From positions 62,001 to 126,000 of the forward strand of contig CAZSRX010000002.1 in the NCBI GenBank assembly GCA_964609675.1: a stretch of 64,000 bases of DNA, read 5' to 3'. Below the pieces are notes generated by a model that saw nothing but the letters and a program-made list of their open reading frames with translations, was not told where the DNA came from and searched no databases. This document shows, piece by piece, positions 41,719 to 50,031 of this stretch. The stretch comes from CAZSRX01 sp964609675 [NCBI: uncultured Bacteroidota bacterium] (GTDB lineage: Bacteria > CLD3 > SB21). The translations under genes and the position numbers were made by a program. The stretch's first letter is position 1; each line of letters begins with the position of its first letter.

Positions 41719-42132
41719 TTATTTATCAATAGTTAATGTAGACTGGTAGCTCCGTAATTGATAAACACGGTCGCGTATGATTTTCAAGCGGTCGCCGGCG
41801 GCCATCGTCTGATACATGGTGCCCTGCACCAGCGCGTAAACGCCGTTGATGGCGGCAAATTCATTATCCCGGTACTTCAGCCAGCTGATCTGGGATGTTT
41901 TCAGGGCCGACCGGCCATTATCGTCCAGACGGGCCATCAGGTCTTTATAGACCTTATTCAATTCCTCATCCCATCGTTTTTCCGCCTGCGCGTAACACTC
42001 CAGCACACCGAAGGTACTCGGATCGTTTTCCATACATCGGCTCAGGTCGGCATCAATTGGATCCTCCTGTTGTGCATGAACAGGCAGCGCATACAGAAAT
42101 GTAAGACTTAGAAAAATTAAGAATTGCATCAT
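41719..42132 (-). CDS. LprI-family (DUF1311) secreted protein
   Basis: I start at the ATG at 42132, preceded by AAAGG, which leaves a clean signal peptide (MMQFLIFLSLTFLYALPVHAQ). An in-frame upstream codon at 42162 overlaps the VOC gene and is less likely. The mature domain (about 100 residues) has the LprI pattern: LSRCMEN, LECYAQAEKRWDEELNKVYKDLMARL and SQISWLKYRDNEF, with a pair of Cys for a disulfide. Related proteins inhibit host lysozyme in mycobacteria, but the general function of the family is unclear. Confidence 0.82.
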   Translation of the reverse strand: MMQFLIFLSLTFLYALPVHAQQEDPIDADLSRCMENDPSTFGVLECYAQAEKRWDEELNKVYKDLMARLDDNGRSALKTSQISWLKYRDNEFAAINGVYALVQGTMYQTMAAGDRLKIIRDRVYQLRSYQSTLTIDK

Positions 42133-42142
42133 GGTTTGCCTT

Positions 42143-42568
42143 TCATGGATTAGACTTCGCAAAAGCTATGATATGTCCGTCGGGATCAGCCCCGTAAGCC
42201 ACATAATGCCCCCAGTTCCTAAGTGATCCTTCTGAAATACATTGACCGCCGTATTCAACTAATTTCCGCAAGCCGTCGTCAGGATCGGTAACCGGTAAAT
42301 ATAATTCACATCGCGGAATGCCGTAACCCGTATCAGGATGCGGCATCGTTTCTCCAAGTAACCGCGCCACGCCGTCATTGGGCATGAGTCCCATAAGCAT
42401 ATTTTCTCCGAGCTCAAACTCCGTCATACCCGGCACATCAACAAGCGGTTCACGCTTCAGCACATTACAGTAAAATTCTTTGCTTATCCGCTGATTACGG
42501 ACATACAGGATAATCATGATCTTAGGTATGGCCTGAGGGTCATTCATGTTTTGCATTTTTTTAATCAT
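42143..42568 (-). CDS. VOC/glyoxalase-superfamily protein
   Basis: 141 residues, one VOC fold with two beta-alpha-beta-beta-beta halves: IILYVRNQRISKEFYCNVLKR and the second half CELYLPVTDPDDGLRKLVEYGG, ending WGHYVAYGADPDGHIIAFAK. The metal ligands are not clear enough to assign. Relatives act as glyoxalases, dioxygenases or antibiotic-binding proteins. The ATG overlaps the end of the neighbouring membrane-protein gene by eight bases, so they are probably translated together. Confidence 0.83.
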   Translation of the reverse strand: MIKKMQNMNDPQAIPKIMIILYVRNQRISKEFYCNVLKREPLVDVPGMTEFELGENMLMGLMPNDGVARLLGETMPHPDTGYGIPRCELYLPVTDPDDGLRKLVEYGGQCISEGSLRNWGHYVAYGADPDGHIIAFAKSNP

Positions 42569-43046
42569 CGTGTTCGCGTTCCTGATGCGGCAGTACGGAC
42601 TCGTGGTTATTTCTCAATTCCGTGTGCCGGATTTTACCACCCATATTGGCGGTTATGCCCAGCGTGATATTGGCAATGAAAGCAAAAAAAACGATGCCGC
42701 CTATTGCCCATGAGGGATTTTTTTTGTTTTTTGCATAGTAAATAATACTGTAAAGGGCCAGCAGTCCTGTTATTAACACCGGTATAAAAGCAAAGATGGC
42801 AAACTCCTCATGGAGTTCGATTTCATCTTCCGGGATGCCGGTGGCATTTTGCAGGTATTCGCTGGCATTCTCACCAAAGAGGTAGACCGGTAAAATTATT
42901 AAGGCCGAGGCCATAAATAAATACAGCGACAGGCAGGTCGCGCTTTTTTTCCTGCGTATCAGACCCCACAACAGCAAAACGGTCGCCGTTATGGTCAGGA
43001 TAACCGGAAAGTGATTTAGCATCAGATGGAAGTGAGCCCAGTTCAT
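42561..43046 (-). CDS. Four-helix membrane protein of unknown function
   Basis: 161 residues with four membrane helices (about 12-30, 38-56, 86-108, 116-138). The N-terminus is His-rich (MNWAHFHLMLNHFPVI), a pattern reminiscent of DUF2231 proteins in which helix-embedded His residues may bind heme or metal. A conserved HEEFAIFA precedes helix three. The C-terminal tail is charged (HQEREHDD). It is co-directional with the alcohol dehydrogenase and VOC genes. No function assigned. Confidence 0.72.
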   Translation of the reverse strand: MNWAHFHLMLNHFPVILTITATVLLLWGLIRRKKSATCLSLYLFMASALIILPVYLFGENASEYLQNATGIPEDEIELHEEFAIFAFIPVLITGLLALYSIIYYAKNKKNPSWAIGGIVFFAFIANITLGITANMGGKIRHTELRNNHESVLPHQEREHDD

Positions 43047-43068
43047 GTAAGTTACTCCTGATTAAATG

Positions 43069-44076
43069 TTATCGGTTTACCAATACCATGCGGTAGCGCG
43101 CCTGATTCTGACGCACTTTATCCAGCGCCCGATTGACTTCACTCATCGGCAGGGCTTCAGTCATGGCTTGAATACTATGGCGCGCGGCAAACTCCAGCAT
43201 TTCCGCGATCATACCGCGTCCGCCGATCACGCTGCCGGAGACGGATTTCTGTCCCATCATCAGCATATTAACCGGTACATCCAGACTGCTGGGCGTGGCG
43301 CCGACAAAGCACAGCCGGCCGTTCGGGCGCAGCAGGTTTACGAAAGAGGCCCACGGCATTGGGACCGCGACGGTTGATAGGATGAAATCCAGCGAGCCGG
43401 CGGCTTTCTTCATCATCGCTTTGTCGCCGGAAAGGATGAACCGTGAAGCGCCGAACGCCCGCGCCTCGGCTTCCTTTCCGGGTGTCGTGGAAAACGCGGT
43501 CACTTCGCAGCCCATGGCCCGCGCAAACTGTATCGCCAGATGCCCCAGCCCGCCGATACCAATCACGCCGACTTTATGAAAATGCCGGACGCCGTAATGC
43601 CTCAGCGGCGAATACACCGTAATTCCGCCGCACATCAATGGCGCCGCGTTTTCCGACTCCAGATTATCGGGCAGCGGAAATGCAAACCGGCTGTCGGTGA
43701 TGATGCGTTCCGCAAAACCCCCATACTTGCCTACGCAGGTCGCCTGCTGGGAACCGCATAAATTCTCAAAACCCGTACGACACCATTCGCAGGTATGACA
43801 ACTCCCCGATTGCCATCCAACGCCGACGCGCTGGCCAATTTTGATGTGCTTGACCTCCGAACCGACCGCGATAACCTCGCCGGCGATTTCATGCCCGGGT
43901 ACCAGCGGATATTTGGATATGTTCCAGTCGTTATCGATCAGGTGAATATCACTGTGGCAGATGCCGCAATGCGTTATGTTAATTTCAATATCATGCAATC
44001 CCGGACTGGTTGGTTCATATTCAAAAGGTTTCAGCGCCTCTTTCGGCTGATAAGCGGCCAAAGCATGGATCATCAT
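43069..44076 (-). CDS. Zinc-dependent alcohol dehydrogenase (cinnamyl-alcohol-dehydrogenase-like)
   Basis: 335-residue MDR enzyme that oxidises alcohols or reduces aldehydes with NAD(P). Catalytic zinc: Cys37 and His62-Glu63 (GHEIAG), with a third Cys in APLMCGGITVY. Structural zinc: Cys93, Cys96, Cys99 and Cys107 (CHTCEWC). Rossmann motif: GIGGLGHLAIQFA. The closest class in pattern is the YahK/AdhC type that accepts many aldehydes, often NADPH-dependent. Start at the first of two ATG codons. No strong ribosome site. Confidence 0.92.
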   Translation of the reverse strand: MMIHALAAYQPKEALKPFEYEPTSPGLHDIEINITHCGICHSDIHLIDNDWNISKYPLVPGHEIAGEVIAVGSEVKHIKIGQRVGVGWQSGSCHTCEWCRTGFENLCGSQQATCVGKYGGFAERIITDSRFAFPLPDNLESENAAPLMCGGITVYSPLRHYGVRHFHKVGVIGIGGLGHLAIQFARAMGCEVTAFSTTPGKEAEARAFGASRFILSGDKAMMKKAAGSLDFILSTVAVPMPWASFVNLLRPNGRLCFVGATPSSLDVPVNMLMMGQKSVSGSVIGGRGMIAEMLEFAARHSIQAMTEALPMSEVNRALDKVRQNQARYRMVLVNR

Positions 44077-44139
44077 AAAATTTCTTTCTTTAATAATGAT
44101 TAATGGTTCAGAATAAGCGTTATAATAATCCGTATAATA

Positions 44140-44598
44140 TTATTCGCCCGTATGATTATCATAAGCGGCATCGAATTCATTTTTCTGCTCGATAATCTTT
44201 TCCCACTGCGGCTCCGGTATCAAGGCCTTGATGGCTCTAACGGTTTCTGGAAAATGGGCGGATACTGTCCGCGAGAAGCTGATGGTCCGGTCCTGCAACT
44301 GAACGGTCAGATAATCCAACGATCCGCCGATGCGCCGTGGTTCTTCATTTATAGTTGGGTTCAGGAATATACCTTCGCTTTGCATGACATGCATCAACCG
44401 GCCTATCTGATCAGGACTGATTTTCACTGAAACTTTCCATACCGGCGGATGATGCTGAGGGTAATCGGGATAATACTCCATTTCTGCAGTACACATTTCG
44501 GCTGTTACGGTTATAGTATATTCATGATAATGCGGCGGCGGCATACTGCCGGTATGGTATTTGTAGCGGGCGATAATTAATGCATCGGAGAAGTTCAT
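44140..44598 (-). CDS. Small soluble protein of unknown function
   Basis: About 152 residues from the ATG at 44598. An in-frame TTG at 44637 is possible but less likely. No signal peptide. Sequence features: TGSMPPPHYHEYTITV, PDYPQHHPPVWKVSV and ISPDQIGRLMHVMQSEGIF, a mixed alpha/beta protein with several His and Pro. No family recognised. It is isolated between the alcohol dehydrogenase and the divergent vWA lipoprotein gene. Confidence 0.65.
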   Translation of the reverse strand: MNFSDALIIARYKYHTGSMPPPHYHEYTITVTAEMCTAEMEYYPDYPQHHPPVWKVSVKISPDQIGRLMHVMQSEGIFLNPTINEEPRRIGGSLDYLTVQLQDRTISFSRTVSAHFPETVRAIKALIPEPQWEKIIEQKNEFDAAYDNHTGE

Positions 44599-44693
44599 AT
44601 TTTGATTTACCAATCTGATTTTGTATAATATATACAATATGTCTTCTTCTTTTCAATAAATTATTTATTTAATGACCATTTTACGGAGGCGTC

Positions 44694-46445
44694 ATGAAAA
44701 AGCAGTATATGTTATATTGGTTGATACCATTTTTCTTTATGAGTTGCGGCGGCGGAAGCCGGACCATTGACGAAACCGATGATGAAAAAAAAATCGACGG
44801 ATATATGGTTACGGATGAATTGAACAATCTCAATGGCGTCCACAAAGGCAAATCCGAAGATAAAACCGGTACGATAAGCGGCGGTTCCAAACAGGTTACC
44901 GCTTCAGGACTTAAAGCCGGATTTGCCGATGACAATAAACAATACAATTATTTCGTCAATTTTCAGGAAACGTACCGGAACAAGATCAGGGCGCTTCCAC
45001 TGGACGTCAGTGAGCGCATCCTTATCCATATAACCGATCGGGATGGAAAACCGGTATCGAATGCCGATATAAAAATCACCCACAGTCAAACGGTACTTAC
45101 TCAGGGCAAAAGCCTGTCCGACGGCACGTTTCTTTTCTTTCCGTCAGAATATGACAGCGATTATAATGCATACACCGTATCGGCCGCCTATGGTCAGGAA
45201 ACCGTCAGCAGGAACATTGAACGGAAAGGCCGCCGCGAAGTAACCCTTCAGCTGAATACCGCCAGAAAATTTTTTCAGCAGGTCCCGCTCGACATTGTAT
45301 TCATCCTGGATGCGACAGGCAGTATGGGCGAGGAAATACGCCAGCTGAAGAATTCGATTGAACTGATCAACCTGAACATCAGCGCTTTATCTTCCAAACC
45401 TCAGGTGCGTTTTGGTCTGGTAGCGTACCGCGACCGCGGCGATGATTACGTCACGCGTACGGTTAAGCTGACCGGTGATCTGGAAAAATTCCAGAAGGAA
45501 CTATCAACCATCGAAGCCGGCGGCGGCGGCGATGAACCGGAAGATCTGCAGACGGCCCTCTATGAGGCCGTTCATGAAATGCCATGGAATACAGACGGTA
45601 TTCGCACGGGATTCATTATCACCGACGCGCCGCCCCAGCTTTATCCAAACCAGAAATATACCTATGTATCGGCCGCGCAGGAAGCCAAAAGCAAAGGCAT
45701 TAAGCTATTCAGCATCGGCTGCGGCGGTCTGCCGCTTAAGGGCGAGTACATACTCCGTCAGATCTCTCAGTACACGATGGGCAAATATATTTTTATGCAT
45801 TACGGCGAGAAAGGCGAAAGCACAGGCGGCAAAACCGGCAGTGTCAGCCATCATACAGGCTCCAATTACGAAACCGATAAACTGGAGGCCATTGTCATTC
45901 GTTTTATCAAAGAAGAACTGCAGCACCTGACCGATCAGAAAATCGAAGTTGCTGATGAATATTTTTCAGCAATCCGGACGGAAGATGAAAAAAGCGCTGA
46001 AACGCTGGAAAAATTATTCACGATGGCCGCCGGACAGTTGGTGGACTATTCGTCCTTCCGCCTGGCGCCGGGCACTCCTGCGGCCCTGATACCGTTTGCT
46101 TCAGCCGATTCATCCGGTATGGATAAAGAGGCACTGGATTATTTCAGCCAAAACATGATACTGGCCGCCAGCCGCAACGCTTTTTTTAAGCTGGTGGAAC
46201 GCCAGCAGATGGAAGCCGTCCTGAAGGAACAGAATCTTCAGCTCACCGATCTCGTTGACGAAAAAACCTGCGTGGAAGCCGGAAAAATTCTCGGCGCCAG
46301 AGTACTCCTTAGCGGCACGATGTACCGTAAGGAAAAACACTTTGAAATTTTCATTAAAATGCTGAGCGTGGAAACCGGAGAAATACTCTCTGTAACAAAA
46401 GTCAGAATTGATAAAACACTGGGTATTACCGCTAATAAAGAATAG
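44694..46445 (+). CDS. vWA-domain lipoprotein with C-terminal CsgG/FlgO-like domain
   Basis: 583 residues with lipobox at Cys18 (FFMSC). A beta-sandwich-like segment (about 105-190) precedes a von Willebrand A domain (about 198-405) with the MIDAS motif DATGS (206-210), a Thr/Asp site near IITDAPP, and a long insertion. The final 150 residues echo the CsgG-like pattern of the protein at 33744 (AFFKLVERQQMEAVLKEQN, ILGARVLLSGTMYRKEKHF). GGAGG lies five bases before the ATG. It may be a surface or periplasmic binding lipoprotein. The two-domain combination is unusual. Confidence 0.82.
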   Translation: MKKQYMLYWLIPFFFMSCGGGSRTIDETDDEKKIDGYMVTDELNNLNGVHKGKSEDKTGTISGGSKQVTASGLKAGFADDNKQYNYFVNFQETYRNKIRALPLDVSERILIHITDRDGKPVSNADIKITHSQTVLTQGKSLSDGTFLFFPSEYDSDYNAYTVSAAYGQETVSRNIERKGRREVTLQLNTARKFFQQVPLDIVFILDATGSMGEEIRQLKNSIELINLNISALSSKPQVRFGLVAYRDRGDDYVTRTVKLTGDLEKFQKELSTIEAGGGGDEPEDLQTALYEAVHEMPWNTDGIRTGFIITDAPPQLYPNQKYTYVSAAQEAKSKGIKLFSIGCGGLPLKGEYILRQISQYTMGKYIFMHYGEKGESTGGKTGSVSHHTGSNYETDKLEAIVIRFIKEELQHLTDQKIEVADEYFSAIRTEDEKSAETLEKLFTMAAGQLVDYSSFRLAPGTPAALIPFASADSSGMDKEALDYFSQNMILAASRNAFFKLVERQQMEAVLKEQNLQLTDLVDEKTCVEAGKILGARVLLSGTMYRKEKHFEIFIKMLSVETGEILSVTKVRIDKTLGITANKE

Positions 46446-46570
46446 TCATAGCTGTTCCTATTAATCAGCCATTGGCTTCTTTCCGGGAAATAATTATACT
46501 TGATTTTAAATTCTTCAATTTCTAAATTTAGTTATATTTTTGTGTCATGTAAAAACTAAGGAAATGTTTT

Positions 46571-47290
46571 TTGAGTTTAATGTTACCGCAATGGGTTCAG
46601 AACGACTTTCTCCGCATTCTGAATCCCGCCATCCGCTGGTTCACGAAGTCCCGCATCAATCCCAACTTATTCACGACACTGGGTTTGGTTTTTAATATTG
46701 CCGCGGCCACATCGTTCAGTATCGGGGCCGCTTACGGCACACGAAACGATCTGTATTATATCGGCTGGGGTGGTGTGTTTATTTATCTCGGCGGCATCTG
46801 CGACATCATTGACGGCAAAGTGGCCCGCGGCGCCGGGTTGTCCACCCGTTTCGGCGCGCTGTATGATTCCGTGTTGGACCGCTACAGCGAAGTGATTATG
46901 TTTATCGGTATGGGATATTATCTCATCCGGCAGGATTATTTCTACGAATCCATTTTTTGTTTTGTGGCGTTGGGCGGTTCCACGATGGTCAGTTATATCC
47001 GCGCGCGCTCGGAAGGATTGAATCTGGAATGTAAAGTCGGCCTGATGCAGCGCCCGGAACGCATTGTCTGGCTGGCCAGTGGGTCCTTTCTCTGCGGCGT
47101 GTCCACACTGGTCATTGAACCGGATTTTGTATGGACGCTATGGGGTATTAACTTGTTCAAGCCGATTTACCTTTTCACCGTTCCGATTTTTATCGTGGCC
47201 ATTCTTGCCAACTTCACGTCTATTCAGCGTATGATTCATACCCGCCGTCTCAGTATGCAAATGGATCAGGCGGAGAAAAACGCTACATAA
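46571..47290 (+). CDS. CDP-alcohol phosphatidyltransferase, probably phosphatidylinositol-phosphate synthase
   Basis: 239 residues, six membrane helices. The full family motif is present: D78-x2-D81-G-x2-A-R (DIIDGKVAR), G95-x3-D99-x3-D103 (GALYDSVLD). Start is TTG at 46571, placed eight bases after AAGGA; ATG at 46580 is a poorer fit. The next gene is inositol-3-phosphate synthase, 34 bases on. This neighbour makes the enzyme most likely to join CDP-diacylglycerol and inositol-1-phosphate to phosphatidylinositol phosphate. Archaetidylinositol- or PgsA-type reactions are alternatives. Confidence 0.87.
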   Translation: MSLMLPQWVQNDFLRILNPAIRWFTKSRINPNLFTTLGLVFNIAAATSFSIGAAYGTRNDLYYIGWGGVFIYLGGICDIIDGKVARGAGLSTRFGALYDSVLDRYSEVIMFIGMGYYLIRQDYFYESIFCFVALGGSTMVSYIRARSEGLNLECKVGLMQRPERIVWLASGSFLCGVSTLVIEPDFVWTLWGINLFKPIYLFTVPIFIVAILANFTSIQRMIHTRRLSMQMDQAEKNAT

Positions 47291-47324
47291 TTTTAAACTA
47301 TTACAATACATAAGGAGCTATACC

Positions 47325-48641
47325 TTGGAAAAGAAAGTAATTGATATAAAAGAGCCTAAAGGCAAACTGGGTATTCTGATTCCCGGCATTGGCGCCGTAT
47401 CCACCACCATGATCGCCGGCGTAATGGCCATACGCAAGGGTTTGTCCAAACCCATCGGCTCGCTGACACAGATGGGAACCATCCGCCTGGGCAAACGCAC
47501 CGATAAGCGCGTACCCATGATAAAAGACTTCGTGCCATTGGCCAATCTGAACGACCTGGTATTCGGCGGATGGGACATCTTTACCGACAACGCCTACCAA
47601 GCCGCCATGAAAGCCGGTGTCCTTGAGAAAGACCTGCTCAATCAGATCAAGCCCGAACTCGAGACCGTACAGCCCATGCCGGCGGTGTTTGATCAGAAAT
47701 ATGTCAAAAGACTGAATGGTCCGAATGTAAAAGCAGGCAAGACAAAGATGGATCTTGCCGATCAGCTTCGCAAAGACTTCCAGCAATTCAAAACCGCCAA
47801 TCAGTGCGATCGTATGGTTATGATCTGGTGCGGCTCCACGGAAGTGTTCATTAAACCGACGGAAGTGCATCAGACCATCGAAAATCTTGAAAAAGGCCTT
47901 AAAGAAAACGATCCGAACATTCCGTCGAGCATGATCTATGCCTACGCGGCCATACAGGAAGGCATCCCATACGCGAACGGCGCGCCGAATCTTTCAGCGG
48001 ATATTCCCGCATTGATGGATCTGGCCGTCAAGAATAAAGTACCGGTATCGGGTAAGGATTTCAAGACGGGACAGACGCTGATGAAGACCATACTCGCGCC
48101 CGGCTTCAAGTCGCGCCTGATAGGACTTAACGGCTGGTACTCTACAAACATTCTCGGTAACCGCGACGGCGAGGTGCTGGACGACCCGGAATCGTTCAAA
48201 ACCAAGGAAGAAAGTAAACTGTCGGTGCTTGAATACATCCTTCAGCCCGAGCTATACCCGGATCTTTACGGTAAAATTTCGCACGTAGTTCGGATCAATT
48301 ACTATCCGCCGCGCGGGGACAACAAAGAAGGCTGGGACAACATTGATATTTTCGGCTGGCTCGGATATCCGATGCAAATCAAGGTAGATTTCCTCTGCCG
48401 CGATTCGATTCTTGCCGCACCCATCGTTCTGGATCTGGCCTTGTTCCTCGATTTGGCCGGCCGCTCCGGTTTCAAGGGCATCCAGGAATGGCTGTCTTTT
48501 TATTTCAAGAGTCCGATGCACGCGCCGTCGCTGTATCCCGAGCACGATCTGTTCATCCAGCTTATGAAATTGAAAAACACGCTCCGCTGGATGCGCGGCG
48601 AAGACCTGATCACGCACCTCGGTATGGAATATTATGATTAA
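47325..48641 (+). CDS. ino1: Inositol-3-phosphate synthase
   Basis: Converts glucose-6-phosphate to inositol-3-phosphate with an NAD cycle. 438 residues, the length of bacterial/archaeal-type MIPS. The N-terminal Rossmann loop is GILIPGIGAVSTT. Other family segments: TVQPMPAVFDQKYV, FKTGQTLMKT and NGWYSTNILGNRDGEVL. Start TTG at 47325, preceded by AAGGAG about seven bases upstream. Forms an operon with the PIP-synthase-like gene just before it and ends in a terminator. Confidence 0.95.
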   Translation: MEKKVIDIKEPKGKLGILIPGIGAVSTTMIAGVMAIRKGLSKPIGSLTQMGTIRLGKRTDKRVPMIKDFVPLANLNDLVFGGWDIFTDNAYQAAMKAGVLEKDLLNQIKPELETVQPMPAVFDQKYVKRLNGPNVKAGKTKMDLADQLRKDFQQFKTANQCDRMVMIWCGSTEVFIKPTEVHQTIENLEKGLKENDPNIPSSMIYAYAAIQEGIPYANGAPNLSADIPALMDLAVKNKVPVSGKDFKTGQTLMKTILAPGFKSRLIGLNGWYSTNILGNRDGEVLDDPESFKTKEESKLSVLEYILQPELYPDLYGKISHVVRINYYPPRGDNKEGWDNIDIFGWLGYPMQIKVDFLCRDSILAAPIVLDLALFLDLAGRSGFKGIQEWLSFYFKSPMHAPSLYPEHDLFIQLMKLKNTLRWMRGEDLITHLGMEYYD

Positions 48642-48663
48642 TCCATCCATTAAAAGCTATATG

Positions 48664-48696
48664 AAAGAGTGGCGCTTTTCAGCCACTCTTTTTTTT
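48664..48696 (+). terminator. Terminator after inositol-phosphate synthase
   Basis: Perfect 10-bp stem AAAGAGTGGC (48664-48673) and GCCACTCTTT (48682-48691), loop GCTTTTCA, then T to 48696. Its T run ends five bases before the aroA ATG at 48702. Confidence 0.92.
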
Positions 48697-48701
48697 CATT
48701 C

Positions 48702-49973
48702 ATGGTAAGCATCAGTCCGCGGCAAACGCCTTTTCGGATAGATACTTCCCTTCCGGGCGATAAATCGATCTCCCACCGGGCCGCCATGTTAGCCGCTCTG
48801 GCTGAAGGCCCTTCCATCATTGAAAATTATACTACCGGTGACGACGGCACCGTTACACTGAATGGCCTGAATGAACTGGGCATTCCCATAAACCGTTCCG
48901 ATTCCGGTAACCTGACTATCGAAGGGAAAGGGCTTTTTGGGTTTACGCCTCCTGTTCAGCCCTTGTATTGCGGCAATTCAGGCACCACCGCGCGTCTGAT
49001 GGCGGGAATACTTGCCGGACAACCATTCAGCGCCGTGCTGACCGGTGATGCTTCGTTATCCCGTCGTCCGATGCAACGAATCCTGGAACCTTTATCCAAA
49101 ATGCAGGCGCGCATCCGATCGGAAAACAATAATTCCTTGCCGCTGTATATCGAAGGACAGCCCCTCAAGTCCATCGAATACCGCATACCTTTGCCAAGTG
49201 CCCAGGTAAAAAGTTGCCTGCTTTTTGCCGGTTTACATGCCGACGGGACTACGGTTTTACATGAACCGATTCCCACCCGCGATCATTCGGAGCGTTTGCT
49301 TTCCGCTTATAAAGGCTTCTCACGTAATGAAAACACCATCTCGGTAAAAGGCAAGCAACGGATTGAGCCGCTCCGGATACTTATTCCCGGAGACAGTTCT
49401 TCGGCCGCTTATCTGATTGCTGCAGCCGTATTGATTCCTGAATCCGAAATATTTCTTCGAGGGATTTCGCTAAACCCAACGCGTCTGCGTTTTATCCAAT
49501 GTCTCCGTTCGATGGGCGCTGATATTATATGGCAATACGACGATGCATCGGCACTGGAACCGGTTGGCGATATTCATGTGCGTTATGTTCGCAAAACCCT
49601 TACCAGCATGGATATCACTGAATGCGATGTGCCATTACTGATAGATGAACTGCCTTTGCTGGCCGTCATTGGCACGCAGACCACCGAGGGGCTGACCATG
49701 CGTCACGCGCGGGAACTTCGGTATAAGGAATCGGATCGCATCAAGGCTGTAACCGATAATCTGATCCGCATGAACGGTCGCGTTGAAGCCTTTGATGACG
49801 GCTTAACGATATATCCCTCCCGGCTCCGGGGCGCAGAGATTTCCAGTTTCGGCGATCACCGCATTGCCATGGCATTTACCATTGCCGCTTTTATAGCCAA
49901 AGGCCGGTCGGTATTATCCGATACGGAATGTATTAAAATTTCTTTTCCCGAATTTTTTCAGTACTTTCAATGA
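48702..49973 (+). CDS. aroA: 3-phosphoshikimate 1-carboxyvinyltransferase (EPSP synthase)
   Basis: Sixth step of the shikimate pathway, joining shikimate-3-phosphate and PEP. 423 residues from the ATG at 48702. An in-frame GTG at 48669 lies inside the terminator stem and is rejected. Motifs: PGDKSISHRAAMLAAL, CGNSGTTARLMAGILAG, RRPMQRILEPL, and the active-site region ELRYKESDRIKAV, then FGDHRIAMAFTIA. Family length is normal. No Shine-Dalgarno sequence is visible before the ATG. Confidence 0.95.
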   Translation: MVSISPRQTPFRIDTSLPGDKSISHRAAMLAALAEGPSIIENYTTGDDGTVTLNGLNELGIPINRSDSGNLTIEGKGLFGFTPPVQPLYCGNSGTTARLMAGILAGQPFSAVLTGDASLSRRPMQRILEPLSKMQARIRSENNNSLPLYIEGQPLKSIEYRIPLPSAQVKSCLLFAGLHADGTTVLHEPIPTRDHSERLLSAYKGFSRNENTISVKGKQRIEPLRILIPGDSSSAAYLIAAAVLIPESEIFLRGISLNPTRLRFIQCLRSMGADIIWQYDDASALEPVGDIHVRYVRKTLTSMDITECDVPLLIDELPLLAVIGTQTTEGLTMRHARELRYKESDRIKAVTDNLIRMNGRVEAFDDGLTIYPSRLRGAEISSFGDHRIAMAFTIAAFIAKGRSVLSDTECIKISFPEFFQYFQ

Positions 49974-50031
49974 AAAATTTTTTTTATATTTGATGCATGT
50001 TGAATTCACGATTGTTGTTTAGGAGACGGTC

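Noticed and set aside
48669-48701. In-frame GTG start for aroA, 11 codons upstream
   Set aside because: It sits inside the stem of the ino1 terminator and adds residues not seen in the family.
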